Notes: a model not told the origin generated them from the sequence alone. 64,000 bases of DNA from Psychrobacillus sp044762655 (GCF_044762655.1 NZ_JBIWER010000008.1:115039-179038), one strand, 5' to 3'; positions 16,221-25,547 are shown, numbered from the stretch's first letter. Translations and numbers: made by a program.

Positions 16221-17240
16221 ATGGTGAAGTTAACGATTAAAGACATTGCAAGGGAGGCAGGTGTTTCCATAACTACCGTTTCACGAGTGTTAAATAATAA
16301 AGAAGAAGGTATGTCTCAAAAAACTCGTGAAAAGGTTCTGCGGGTAATGGAAGAGCTAAATTATCAGCCGAATAAACTAGCACGTGGTTTAGTAACTAAA
16401 CGATCCAATATGCTCGGGTTAATAGTACCTAATATTTCCAACCCGTTTTTCCCAGAGCTTTGCAGAGGCGCTGAGGATGAGGCAAATAAAAAAAACTATA
16501 GTCTTATTATTTGTAATTCAGATGATCAATCTCAAAAAGAAGAAAAATATTTACGATTGTTACAAGAACAACAGGTGGACGGAATTTTACTTTCAAGTAA
16601 GAATCGACTCTCAAAGACTAGTAAAAACCAATTACAAAGTGGAAAAATTCCATACGTATTGTTTGACCGTGGAGAAGAAGCCAGTAACCAATCTGGTGTT
16701 TTTTTAGATAACGAACAGGGTGGATATCTTGCTGGAAAGCATCTGACCGATTTAGACCACACCCAAATTGCATGTATGACTGGACCAACTGAAATTCTAA
16801 ATTCACAACAAAGACTTTTAGGATTTCGACGCTCCTTAAAGGAGGCCTCCGTTGAACTTCCTAAATCATTCGTTCTAATTGGTGATTTTCAAATGGAAAC
16901 AGCTTATCGATTAGCAAAAGAATTTCTACAGAATAACACCGTGAGTGCAATATTTGCTTGTAATGACTTGATGGCTTGCGGCATTTATCAAGCAGCTCAT
17001 GAATTAGGAATTCAAATACCTGATCAACTATCCATCATTGGTTTTGATGATATTCCTTTAGTTACTGCTTTAATCCCAAAACTAACTACGATTAGACAAG
17101 GTACATATGAAATGGGAAGAAAAGCCATAGAGCTACTCATAAATGAAATTGAAAATAAATCATCTGAAGGAGTAGTCTTTGAACCTACTTTAATCGTCAG
17201 AGAAAGTACGAAAAAATTAAAAAGAGGTGTAGATCTATGA
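16221..17240 (+). CDS. LacI family regulator (RbsR-like)
   Basis: DNA-binding repressor with N-terminal HTH LTIKDIAREAGVSITTVSRVLNN and hinge helix NKLARGLVTKRSN, followed by a periplasmic-binding-protein-like effector domain (NISNPFFPELCRGAEDEA, FACNDLMACGIYQAA, LSIIGFDDIPLVTALIPKLTTI). 339 residues. It leads the operon and its stop overlaps the next start by four bases (ATGA). Palindromic AAACGTTT sites in its own leader suggest autoregulation, with ribose or a nucleoside as the likely effector, inferred from context. Confidence 0.92.
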   Translation: MVKLTIKDIAREAGVSITTVSRVLNNKEEGMSQKTREKVLRVMEELNYQPNKLARGLVTKRSNMLGLIVPNISNPFFPELCRGAEDEANKKNYSLIICNSDDQSQKEEKYLRLLQEQQVDGILLSSKNRLSKTSKNQLQSGKIPYVLFDRGEEASNQSGVFLDNEQGGYLAGKHLTDLDHTQIACMTGPTEILNSQQRLLGFRRSLKEASVELPKSFVLIGDFQMETAYRLAKEFLQNNTVSAIFACNDLMACGIYQAAHELGIQIPDQLSIIGFDDIPLVTALIPKLTTIRQGTYEMGRKAIELLINEIENKSSEGVVFEPTLIVRESTKKLKRGVDL

Positions 17241-18193
17241 CAATACCAGTTATTATCGATTGTGATCCAGGAATAGATGATGTTATGGCATTAACGCTTG
17301 CTTTTGCACATCCGGAACTCGATATCAAATTAATCACAACAGAGCCTGGTAACCAGACTCAAGCAAAAACGATATATAATGCTCTAGCTTTTACTAGTTA
17401 TATGAAACAAGATATTGAGATTGCTAGAGGACTAGATAATCCCTTTTTCCGCCAACTTGAAATTGCTGATGAAGTGCATGGTGACAACGGACTTGGGAAT
17501 GTCGATTTTCCTGAGCCAACTATTCAATTAAGTACTCGAACTGCAATTGAAGCGATGAAAGAAACACTATTATCTAGTGATCAACAAATCGTACTTATTG
17601 CGACAGGACCACTAACAAATGTTGGCGCTCTTCTTTTAGCACATCCAGAGGTTAAATCGAAAATTAAATATATCTCTTATATGGGTGGTGCGGCTGTCGG
17701 AGGAAATATGACACCTACTTCTGAATTTAATGTATATGTAGATCCTCATGCTGCAGATATTGTTTTTCGTTCTGGAATTCCTATAATAATGAGTGGTCTA
17801 GATGTCACTCATAAATCTTTTGTCACACTGGAAGAATTAAATGAAATAGAGGCAATTGGTTCTGATTTTGCGCATAAAGTAGTGAAAATGCTTCGTTTTT
17901 ACGTACACGCCGCTAAACAAACAGCTTTCCACGGTCCTGAATTCAAAAGTCGCATCCGTTTACACGATCTCTGTGCAGTGTCTTATGTGTTAACACCTGA
18001 ACTATTTGAAGGCGATGACTGTCATGTTGCAGTGGAACTTGAGGGCAAACTTACTGCTGGAACAACTGTTGTAGACTATGAACAACGAACTGGGCTTCCG
18101 CATAATGTGAAAGTATTACATACGGTTGACAGAGAGAAATTCGTCGAACAATTTCTGGATGCCGTTAAAACAATGAGCCGTCACATCGGCTAA
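17237..18193 (+). CDS. Inosine-uridine preferring nucleoside hydrolase
   Basis: Cleaves the N-glycosidic bond of ribonucleosides to free base and ribose. The calcium-binding signature IIDCDPGIDDVMAL is at residues 6-19; NVYVDPHAADIVF and the late HDLCAV supply further active-site residues. 318 residues, family length. Translationally coupled to the LacI gene by an ATGA overlap. With the ECF transporter and ribokinase downstream it would turn an imported nucleoside into ribose 5-phosphate. Base preference cannot be read from sequence. Confidence 0.93.
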   Translation: MTIPVIIDCDPGIDDVMALTLAFAHPELDIKLITTEPGNQTQAKTIYNALAFTSYMKQDIEIARGLDNPFFRQLEIADEVHGDNGLGNVDFPEPTIQLSTRTAIEAMKETLLSSDQQIVLIATGPLTNVGALLLAHPEVKSKIKYISYMGGAAVGGNMTPTSEFNVYVDPHAADIVFRSGIPIIMSGLDVTHKSFVTLEELNEIEAIGSDFAHKVVKMLRFYVHAAKQTAFHGPEFKSRIRLHDLCAVSYVLTPELFEGDDCHVAVELEGKLTAGTTVVDYEQRTGLPHNVKVLHTVDREKFVEQFLDAVKTMSRHIG

Positions 18194-18215
18194 AAATGAT
18201 AAGGGGGAGAAATGT

Positions 18216-18818
18216 ATGAAACGTAGTTTTAAAGATGATTTTAATATGATGGCGATGTTACTTATTCCTATTGCGGTAGCTGTTAACCTTGTAGGCTTTC
18301 AGCTAGCCAATGTACTTCGCTTACCAATTTTCTTAGACACAATCGGAACAATTCTAGTAGGTGTAATTGCAGGTCCTTGGGTTGCGCTACTAGCAGGACT
18401 TATTACAAATTTAATCAATGCAATCTTTAACCCTGTTTATTTACCTTATGCATTAACGTCTATGGCAATTGGAGTTGGAGCAGGTTATCTATCTAAATAT
18501 GGATTTTTCAAAAAATTACCAAAAACCATTGTTTCCGGTATCATTATCACTTTTATAGCTGTTATTGTCTCTGCTCCAATCACTGTGCTTGTATTTGGAG
18601 GCGCAACAGGAAATACTTCTTCTCTTATTACGGCAACTTTCTTAGCTTCTGGTCAAGAATTATGGACGGCTGTATTCTCTTCCAGTTTTATCACAGAGAT
18701 TGCAGATAAAGTTGTTTCCGTATTAATTGTTTATTTCATCGTCAAAGGGATGTCAGACCGCTATTTGTCTAAGATGAATTATGGTCATTTGTATATGAAA
18801 CGAAATAACAAGCAATAA
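18216..18818 (+). CDS. ECF transporter substrate-binding (S) component
   Basis: Six-helix integral membrane protein of about 200 residues with the S-component pattern FLDTIGTILVGVIAGPWVALLAGLITNLINAI and a late EIADKVVSVLIVYFIV helix. It would bind the vitamin-like or nucleoside substrate in the membrane. GGGGGAG lies nine bases before ATG. Because dedicated T and two A genes follow, this is a group I ECF system rather than one sharing a general module. I infer a nucleoside substrate from the hydrolase and ribokinase; queuosine-type nucleosides are an alternative. Confidence 0.85.
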   Translation: MKRSFKDDFNMMAMLLIPIAVAVNLVGFQLANVLRLPIFLDTIGTILVGVIAGPWVALLAGLITNLINAIFNPVYLPYALTSMAIGVGAGYLSKYGFFKKLPKTIVSGIIITFIAVIVSAPITVLVFGGATGNTSSLITATFLASGQELWTAVFSSSFITEIADKVVSVLIVYFIVKGMSDRYLSKMNYGHLYMKRNNKQ

Positions 18819-18823
18819 TTCCT

Positions 18824-18870
18824 TCTCTTCTCGTTCAACCCGTTGAGCACAACAACAGAACGAGAAGAGA
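18824..18870. other. Perfect inverted repeat between S and T genes
   Basis: Arms TCTCTTCTCGTTC (18824-18836) and GAACGAGAAGAGA (18858-18870), 13 bp, loop 21 bases, no T-run after it. It could stabilise the upstream mRNA or lower expression of downstream genes. Confidence 0.7.
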
Positions 18871-18897
18871 TTATTTGTATAAGGGGGCGCATTTAAT

Positions 18898-19641
18898 ATG
18901 AAACAGAATATATTACTTCAACTTCATCCGATGACAAAGTTCTATTTCTCTCTTTTTATTTTAGGAGTAGTACTCATTATACCTGGATATTCATTTGCTT
19001 TTGCTATCTTCCCTGTTTTAGTACTTATCGCAGTGCTTGCAGGGGTATCGAAAGAGTTTCTTAGTATCGTATTAAAAGCACTACTTAGTGTACTAATCAT
19101 TGTATTCATTATGCAAATGTTTTTTTACCCTGGAGATCATGTATTGTGGAGTTGGGGAATATTTTCTATAAAGCAAGAAGGGTTAAATTACGGTCTTTTA
19201 TTAACATCTCGAATTCTTGCAATTGGATCTGCTTTTATCTTATTTTTCCGTATGACAAAAGTGCGCGATTTTGTTAAATCATTGGAAGACAAAGGGCTAC
19301 CACCAATGGGAGCTTACGTTGTATTATCTACACTTCAAATTATTCCAGAAATGAAGCGCCAAGCAAAAACAATAATGGAGGCCCAAAAAACTCGTGGTGT
19401 CGAAACAGAAGGCTCTTTACTTATCCGCGCGAAAGCGTTTATACCGACATTAACACCCCTTATTCTATCCTCCATTGCTGGTACAGAAGAACGAGCAATA
19501 ACACTAGAATCTCGAGCATTTTCAGCACCAGTTAAAAAGACAAGCTTACACCAATTAACGAAGGGTAATGTGGATCGAGTACTTCCGATAGTATATGTGC
19601 TCATTATTATTGGTCTCTTAGTATGGAGGTTTTTCTTATGA
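18898..19641 (+). CDS. ecfT: ECF transporter transmembrane (T) component
   Basis: CbiQ/EcfT-family scaffold that links the S component to the two ATPases. Several hydrophobic helices fill the first 110 residues; the two coupling-helix motifs are visible as MEAQKTRGVE and LESRAFSAP (the paired Arg-Gly-type motifs that contact the ATPases). 247 residues. GGGGGC lies before ATG. Its stop overlaps the next gene by four bases. Confidence 0.9.
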   Translation: MKQNILLQLHPMTKFYFSLFILGVVLIIPGYSFAFAIFPVLVLIAVLAGVSKEFLSIVLKALLSVLIIVFIMQMFFYPGDHVLWSWGIFSIKQEGLNYGLLLTSRILAIGSAFILFFRMTKVRDFVKSLEDKGLPPMGAYVVLSTLQIIPEMKRQAKTIMEAQKTRGVETEGSLLIRAKAFIPTLTPLILSSIAGTEERAITLESRAFSAPVKKTSLHQLTKGNVDRVLPIVYVLIIIGLLVWRFFL

Positions 19642-20498
19642 CAATTATGATTGATTTGAAAAATGTATCTTATCGATATCCTGTGAGCGATGATTTCGCC
19701 TTGAAAAATGTTTCATTTTCTATTGAAAAAGGTAAATTCACAGCTATTATCGGTAATAATGGTTCTGGAAAAACAACCTTATGCAATACAATACGCGGTT
19801 TTGTTCCCCATTTTTATAAGGGAGATTTAGAAGGTGACGTTATTGTAGATCAAACGAAAATATTAGATTATCAACTAGGGCAACTTGGAGAAAAAGTGGG
19901 ATATGTGTTCCAAAATCCTTTTATTCAAGTATCAGGTGTAAAAGACAATGTATTTGAAGAAGTAGCATACGGCTTAGAAAATTTAGGCGTTCCAGTGGAA
20001 GAGATTACAGTTCGCGTAGAAGAAATATTAAAACTGGTTAAAATTGAACATTTACGTGACAAAAATCCATTCGAACTATCTGGTGGACAAAGACAACGTG
20101 TAGCACTTGCATCTATTATTGTAATGGATCCGGAAATTTTAGTAATTGATGAACCAACCTCCCAACTTGACCCCGTTGGTACGGAACAGATTTTTGATAT
20201 TATTCGATTGATGAAGGATCGTGGAAAGACTATTATTTTAGTGGAACATAAAATGGATTTAATCGCTGAATATGCAGATGATTTACTTGTCATGCACGAA
20301 GGTGAGTTAGTTATGCAAGGGCCTGTTCGGGAAGTATTCGCTAACCCACAGTTTGAAAAATACCAAATTCAGTACCCACATGTTACGGAAATTGCACTTC
20401 AATTACAAAAATTGGGTACACCTCTTGCTTTCCTTCCAATTCGTGATGAAGAACTAGCTGAAGCATTAAATATGACTGGAGTGATGATACATGACTGA
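19638..20498 (+). CDS. ECF transporter ATPase A1
   Basis: ABC ATPase with complete motifs: Walker A GNNGSGKTT, Q-loop YVFQNPFIQVSG, signature LSGGQRQRVALA, Walker B ILVIDEPTSQLDP, switch His in LVEHKMD. I start at MTIMIDLKN (19638), preceded by TGGAGGTTTTTCTT and overlapping the ecfT stop (ATGA). 286 residues. It pairs with the next gene, whose signature motif is degenerate. Confidence 0.92.
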   Translation: MTIMIDLKNVSYRYPVSDDFALKNVSFSIEKGKFTAIIGNNGSGKTTLCNTIRGFVPHFYKGDLEGDVIVDQTKILDYQLGQLGEKVGYVFQNPFIQVSGVKDNVFEEVAYGLENLGVPVEEITVRVEEILKLVKIEHLRDKNPFELSGGQRQRVALASIIVMDPEILVIDEPTSQLDPVGTEQIFDIIRLMKDRGKTIILVEHKMDLIAEYADDLLVMHEGELVMQGPVREVFANPQFEKYQIQYPHVTEIALQLQKLGTPLAFLPIRDEELAEALNMTGVMIHD

Positions 20499-21300
20499 AC
20501 TTCATTTAAATAATGTAAGCTTTTCATATCCCGACGGAACAAAAGCGCTTGAAAATCTCACTCTTTCCATCGTTACTGGGGAGCGTGTAGCAATTGTAGG
20601 GCAAAATGGAGCTGGCAAAACAACTGCAGTAAAGTTAATGAATGGTTTACTGAAACCTACGGAAGGTACTGTATTAATTGGAGATTGGGATACAAAGGAC
20701 TACACGACAGCACAAACTTCAAGAAAAGTAGGCTATGTATTCCAAAATCCAGATGATCAAATATTCCATAATGATGTAGAGTCAGAGGTTCGTTTTGGTC
20801 CCAAAAATATGGGATTTGCTCCTGAACGGGTAGACGAATTTACTGATTGGGCTATGAAGTTATGTGGGATATCTGAATTTGCATTAGAAAACCCTTATAA
20901 CTTACCGTATTCTGTTAGAAAATTCGTAACGATAGCATCGGTATTAGCAATGGATTCAGACATTATCATTTTAGATGAACCTACCGCGGGACAAGATAAA
21001 ATTGGATTGCAGGTACTCGGTAATTTACTTCAAGTATTAGAAGAAAAGCAGAAATCTGTTATTACGATTACTCATGATATGGAATTCGTAACGGACTATT
21101 TTACACGCATTGTTGTAATGGCGAACCGACAATTAGTAGTAGATGAAAATGCGCAAAAAGTATTTTATAATACAGAAGTTCTAGAAAAAAGTATGTTAAA
21201 GCCTCCCGCTGTTGCTCAAATGGCAAAATTACTTGACTTCCCCTCTGGGATTTTATCAAAGGGTCAATTAATCAAAGCGATTTTAGCTAGGCGCATTTAA
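20491..21300 (+). CDS. ECF transporter ATPase A2 with degenerate signature
   Basis: ABC ATPase with normal Walker A GQNGAGKTT, Q-loop YVFQNPDDQIFHNDVESEV, Walker B IIILDEPTAGQD and switch His in ITHDMEF. The signature LSGGQ is replaced by LPYSVRKFVTIASVLA. In the A1-A2 dimer only the site completed by A1's signature would be canonical, giving one strong and one weak ATP site. Overlaps A1 by eight bases. 269 residues. Confidence 0.9.
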   Translation: MTELHLNNVSFSYPDGTKALENLTLSIVTGERVAIVGQNGAGKTTAVKLMNGLLKPTEGTVLIGDWDTKDYTTAQTSRKVGYVFQNPDDQIFHNDVESEVRFGPKNMGFAPERVDEFTDWAMKLCGISEFALENPYNLPYSVRKFVTIASVLAMDSDIIILDEPTAGQDKIGLQVLGNLLQVLEEKQKSVITITHDMEFVTDYFTRIVVMANRQLVVDENAQKVFYNTEVLEKSMLKPPAVAQMAKLLDFPSGILSKGQLIKAILARRI

Positions 21301-21319
21301 TGAAAGGAGCTGAATATAC

Positions 21320-22213
21320 ATGAATATCACAGTCGTAGGAAGCATCAATATGGACCTTGTATACCTCGTTCCACATATCGTAAAGGCTGGCGAAACATTA
21401 CACAGCACAAAACATGAGCTGTTTTTTGGGGGAAAAGGAGCAAATCAAGCAGTAACTGCTAGTCAATTAGGGGCAAATGTTGATTTCATAGGAAATGTTG
21501 GAACCGATGATTTCGGAGAACAAGTAAAACGAAATTTACAAGATAAAGGAGTAAATACTTCCGCTGTACAAAAAGTGGGATTGACTGGTCAAGCAATTAT
21601 TCAAGTGGCGGATTCTGGTGAGAACTCCATCGTGTTATTCCCTGGTGCAAATTTTCTTGTTACAGCAGAACAAATACAAGCAGATAAAGAAAGAATAGAA
21701 AAAAGTGATGTTCTTCTTTTACAGTTAGAGATTCCAATGACAGTGGTCGAGGCTGCTGCTAATATTGCCGCACAAAAAGGGGTACATATTATTTTAAATC
21801 CAGCACCTGCACAGCAAATAAGTGATTCATTATTAAGTAAAGTCTCCATATTAACACCAAATGAAACTGAATTAGCGATGCTAACTAATTTAAAAACAGA
21901 AACTGAGGAAGATCTGTTTCAAGCATGCTCCTTGCTACTTCAAAAAGGAGTTGGGGCAGTAGTGGTTACATTAGGTGAAAAAGGTTCCTATTATTTGAAT
22001 CAAAATGAACGAGGCCATGTGCAAGCAAATCAAGTAGAAGTAAAAGATACAACTGGAGCTGGAGATGCATTTAATGGAGCTTTAGCAGTAGGCTTGTGTC
22101 GTGGAAACTCATTGCGAGAAAGCATTTTATATGCATCTAAAGTAGCTGAATACGTTGTCACTCAAATGGGAGCACAACCTGCTATTCCCACATCTTTTCG
22201 AATAAATAAATGA
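21320..22213 (+). CDS. rbsK: Ribokinase
   Basis: PfkB-family kinase that phosphorylates ribose to ribose 5-phosphate. Signature 1 GGKGANQAVTASQLG near residue 40, signature 2 DTTGAGDAFNGALAVGL near residue 240 with the catalytic Asp of GAGD, and the opening VVGSINMDLV typical of RbsK. 297 residues. GAAAGGAG ten bases before ATG. It provides the step after nucleoside hydrolysis; no rbsDACB genes are nearby, so the ribose source is probably the imported nucleoside. Confidence 0.93.
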   Translation: MNITVVGSINMDLVYLVPHIVKAGETLHSTKHELFFGGKGANQAVTASQLGANVDFIGNVGTDDFGEQVKRNLQDKGVNTSAVQKVGLTGQAIIQVADSGENSIVLFPGANFLVTAEQIQADKERIEKSDVLLLQLEIPMTVVEAAANIAAQKGVHIILNPAPAQQISDSLLSKVSILTPNETELAMLTNLKTETEEDLFQACSLLLQKGVGAVVVTLGEKGSYYLNQNERGHVQANQVEVKDTTGAGDAFNGALAVGLCRGNSLRESILYASKVAEYVVTQMGAQPAIPTSFRINK

Positions 22214-23097
22214 TAAAATCTATCATTTATTTATTCATTCTTAGTTTGTTATGGGGTTCTTCGTTCTTATGGACGAAAGAACTTTTAGATTACTTTGAGC
22301 CCCCTACCATTGTGTTTTTTCGTTGTTTATTTGGTTTAGTCGTGCTTTTTCCTTTTGTATTCTTAAAAAGAAATCGGATGCAAATAAAAATTCGCCCATT
22401 TCTTTTATTCGTCTTGGCTTTAGGAGCTGCGATTCCATGGACTATTATGTCTATCTCAATTCAAAAGATCGAAACAAGTTTAAGTGGAATATTAAATGCA
22501 ACTACTCCTTTATTCGCTTTAATATTCTCCATACTTATTCTGAAAACAAAACCTTCTTGGAACCAAACTACTAGTCTATTAATTGGATTTTTAGCCGTTA
22601 TTATTTTAATGTTTTTTTCTGGTCAAGCTTCAGGTAGTCAGTTTTCTATTTTTCATGCTCTTCTTATGCTCGTTGTTACTATGTCATATGCTCTAAATTC
22701 TATTTGGATAAAAAAGTATTACACAAATATTCCTGTTGTCTTATTAGGTTTTTGGACCCTCCTCATCTCAGCAGTTTTTAATGGATTAATAAGTATCATT
22801 ACGGAACCGCGTGCATATGTCCATCTTGGGACATGGGAAACTATATTGCCTCTTCTAATTTTAGGATGCCTTAGCTCTGGTCTTGGTTATGTTATTTTTT
22901 TTCAAATCGTTTCAACGGGAGGACCTCTCCTTGCGTCAATGGTTACATTTATAATTCCCTTTATTACGATAGCTTTAGGTATTTTCTTTTTGCAAGAGTC
23001 ATACCATCTAGGGATTGCAATAGGCCTGCCATTGATGATTGTAAGCTTACTGCTAATGAATATACATCCATTTAAAAAAGTGCTGTTTAAAGATTAA
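22210..23097 (+). CDS. EamA family (DMT) transporter
   Basis: Ten-helix drug/metabolite transporter with two EamA repeats (about residues 1-140 and 150-290), including LLWGSSFLWTKELLDYFEPP and ALNSIWIKKYY. Coupled to ribokinase by a four-base ATGA overlap and followed by the operon terminator. It may export the free base left after hydrolysis; that role is an inference from position only. Confidence 0.88.
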   Translation: MIKSIIYLFILSLLWGSSFLWTKELLDYFEPPTIVFFRCLFGLVVLFPFVFLKRNRMQIKIRPFLLFVLALGAAIPWTIMSISIQKIETSLSGILNATTPLFALIFSILILKTKPSWNQTTSLLIGFLAVIILMFFSGQASGSQFSIFHALLMLVVTMSYALNSIWIKKYYTNIPVVLLGFWTLLISAVFNGLISIITEPRAYVHLGTWETILPLLILGCLSSGLGYVIFFQIVSTGGPLLASMVTFIIPFITIALGIFFLQESYHLGIAIGLPLMIVSLLLMNIHPFKKVLFKD

Positions 23098-23117
23098 GCT
23101 GATATTTATCTAATATT

Positions 23118-23153
23118 AAAAGCCAACTATTCCCAATTAATAGTTGGCTTTTT
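23118..23153 (+). terminator. Terminator of nucleoside operon
   Basis: Perfect stem AAAAGCCAACTATT/AATAGTTGGCTTTT around CCCAATT, then T-run. Confidence 0.93.
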
Positions 23154-23264
23154 GAATTAGATTTTCTTTTTAGCTTCAGTATACTTTCTACCTCCTGAAC
23201 CTATGTATAGACTTCTACCCATTACGATAAAGGCAGGGAAAGGTTCAAATAATAGCTCCACACT

Positions 23265-25547
23265 TTAAGTGAGATCTTGTCTAACTCCATCCTTTAACCA
23301 TTTCGCAGTCACTGTCTCTGCGTTTAGCATTTCTTTTGGTGCGCCTTCGAAAATAATTTGCCCACCGCCTTGCTTTCCTCCTCCCGGACCCATTTCTATT
23401 ATCCAATCGCTCGCCGCTATAAAGTCTAAATTGTGTTCGATTACTATGACAGAGTTGCCTCTGTTCACCAGCTTTTGAAATACTTCCAAAAGTTTTTCAT
23501 TATCTTCTGCGTGTAATCCTAAGGATGGTTCGTCTAACAAGTAGATTTGACCTTCCTTTTGTAATTGGCTTGCGAGTTTTAGACGTTGGATTTCTCCTCC
23601 GCTCAAAGAACTTGTTGTCTGTCCTAAGGTCAAGTACCCTAACCCTACGTTCTTTAGCGTATTTACTCTTTTTAGGATTTTTTGCTGTATAAAATAATCA
23701 GCAGCTTCATCTATTGTTAATTGTAATATCTCAATTATATTTTTATCCTGATATCGATATGACAGTGCTTCGTCTGAGTATCTCGTACCACCGCATGCTT
23801 CACATGGAATTGTTACTGGATCTGCAAATGCTACCTCTGGTGTAAGAACTCCTTTTCCTTTACAGACAGGACATGCTCCTAAGGAGTTAAAACTGAACAA
23901 TCCTGCCGGTTGTCTCGTTGCTTTTGCAAATGCTGCGCGAATGTCATCCATTATGCCCATGTATGTTGCCATGGTGGAACGGTTGGAAATTCCGATAACA
24001 CCTTGACCTACCGTTATGGATTCTGGATATCTTTCCTTGAATGCTTCCAATATTAAGGAGCTTTTACCTGAACCAGAAACCCCGCAAACAGAGACTAAGA
24101 CTTCTTTAGGAATATCTACATTCACATTTTTCAAGTTGTTGTTCTTTGCACCTCTTATTGTAAAATAACTTTTACTATCTCTGGTGCTTTTGTTTATTTT
24201 TAGTTTGTGCTTTAAGGCGTTTGCAGTTGGAGAGTTTTTTAATCCTTCTAATTGTCCTTGGTAGACAACTTTTCCTCCATTCACACCTGCACCTGGACCC
24301 ATCTCTATTATTTCATCAGCTACTTTTATTACTGATAGATTGTGTTCGATTACGATTACAGTATTATGTTGCTCTTTTATCCTTTTTAGCATTTGAATTA
24401 ACATATTCACTTCTTCTGGATGGAGCCCTGCACTTGGTTCATCGAAAATGTAGGTAATATTATTTAAACTGCTTCCTAAATGACGGGTAATTTTTACCCG
24501 TTGAGCTTCACCACCGGAAAGGGTGCCCATTTTTCTTGTCAGACTCAAATACCCTAATCCCATGTCGACTAATAGTTTTATATAGGGGATTGCTTGTTTG
24601 GCTATCGATACTCCCATAGGGTCTTTTATTTTCTTTAGTTCTTCAAGTATTTCTGGAAGCTCTAATTGATCGTATTCTGCGATATTTAAGCCATTTATTC
24701 TGCATTCTAATACCTTTGGGTTTAGGCCTGAACCTTGGCATGTTGGACATAATGAATGTTTTGACACTGCTAATACATCATCTTGGGATACTTGTTTTAG
24801 TTTTGAGATATCTCTATTGATATAGACACGCGTAAATCTGGGCAATAACCCATCCCACTCTGCATTGTGCGGTCCATTTTTTGTGTGAAACGGCGCATAA
24901 GCTCTTTCACCTTCCCGGGGACCATATATTAGCAGGTGAAGGTCCTCTTCTGAGTAGTCCTTTATGGGTTTATCTGGATCAAATAATCCGCAGGTCATCA
25001 TCCAATTTCCTTGCCAACCTGAAGGAGATAAAGGCTTAAATTTAACAGCATATTCCCGAAGTGACTTATCAAAATCAATCAACTTATTTACATCTGGTGC
25101 AATCACTTCCCCAAATCCACCACATTCTGGACATCTACCAAATGAACTTTGACTCGAAAAATCGTTAGCAGAACCTATCGGTGGTTGTCCTATTCTCGAA
25201 AATAAAAGTCTAATTAGTGGATCTATATCCATATAGGTGCCTACAGTTGAACGGGAATTGCCTCCTATAGGTCTTTGCTCTACAACTATGACCGGACTTA
25301 AGTTTTGCATAAGATCAGCGTGAGGTCTTTCGTACCTTGGCATTTGATTTCTAACATAGAGAGGATAGTTCAAAGTCATTTGTCTTCTGCTTTCTGTTGC
25401 TAACGTATCAAAAACGACTGAGCTTTTACCTGATCCTGAAAGACCAGTAAATACGATGATTTTTTCTTTAGGTATGTTTAAATCTACACTTTTGAGATTA
25501 TTTTCTTTAAGCCCTCTTAAGATTATTTCATCTTTTCTTTCCAACAT
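23265..25547 (-). CDS. Short UvrA-like ABC ATPase (UvrA paralogue)
   Basis: Double ABC ATPase of the UvrA family: first Walker A GLSGSGKSS, second GVSGSGKSS, signatures TLSGGEAQRVKI and SLSGGEIQRLKL, Walker B YIFDEPSAGLHP and YLLDEPSLGLHA. Zinc modules CPECGGFGE, CPTCQGSG, CPVCKGKG and CEACGG are present. About 760 residues against about 950 for housekeeping UvrA, so the inserted region is reduced. Such short paralogues occur beside antibiotic clusters or alone and are linked to drug-DNA adduct tolerance. I start at MLERKDE (25547) with AAAGGA eight bases upstream; seven codons more are open but contain that site. No uvrB is near. Confidence 0.9.
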   Translation of the reverse strand: MLERKDEIILRGLKENNLKSVDLNIPKEKIIVFTGLSGSGKSSVVFDTLATESRRQMTLNYPLYVRNQMPRYERPHADLMQNLSPVIVVEQRPIGGNSRSTVGTYMDIDPLIRLLFSRIGQPPIGSANDFSSQSSFGRCPECGGFGEVIAPDVNKLIDFDKSLREYAVKFKPLSPSGWQGNWMMTCGLFDPDKPIKDYSEEDLHLLIYGPREGERAYAPFHTKNGPHNAEWDGLLPRFTRVYINRDISKLKQVSQDDVLAVSKHSLCPTCQGSGLNPKVLECRINGLNIAEYDQLELPEILEELKKIKDPMGVSIAKQAIPYIKLLVDMGLGYLSLTRKMGTLSGGEAQRVKITRHLGSSLNNITYIFDEPSAGLHPEEVNMLIQMLKRIKEQHNTVIVIEHNLSVIKVADEIIEMGPGAGVNGGKVVYQGQLEGLKNSPTANALKHKLKINKSTRDSKSYFTIRGAKNNNLKNVNVDIPKEVLVSVCGVSGSGKSSLILEAFKERYPESITVGQGVIGISNRSTMATYMGIMDDIRAAFAKATRQPAGLFSFNSLGACPVCKGKGVLTPEVAFADPVTIPCEACGGTRYSDEALSYRYQDKNIIEILQLTIDEAADYFIQQKILKRVNTLKNVGLGYLTLGQTTSSLSGGEIQRLKLASQLQKEGQIYLLDEPSLGLHAEDNEKLLEVFQKLVNRGNSVIVIEHNLDFIAASDWIIEMGPGGGKQGGGQIIFEGAPKEMLNAETVTAKWLKDGVRQDLT

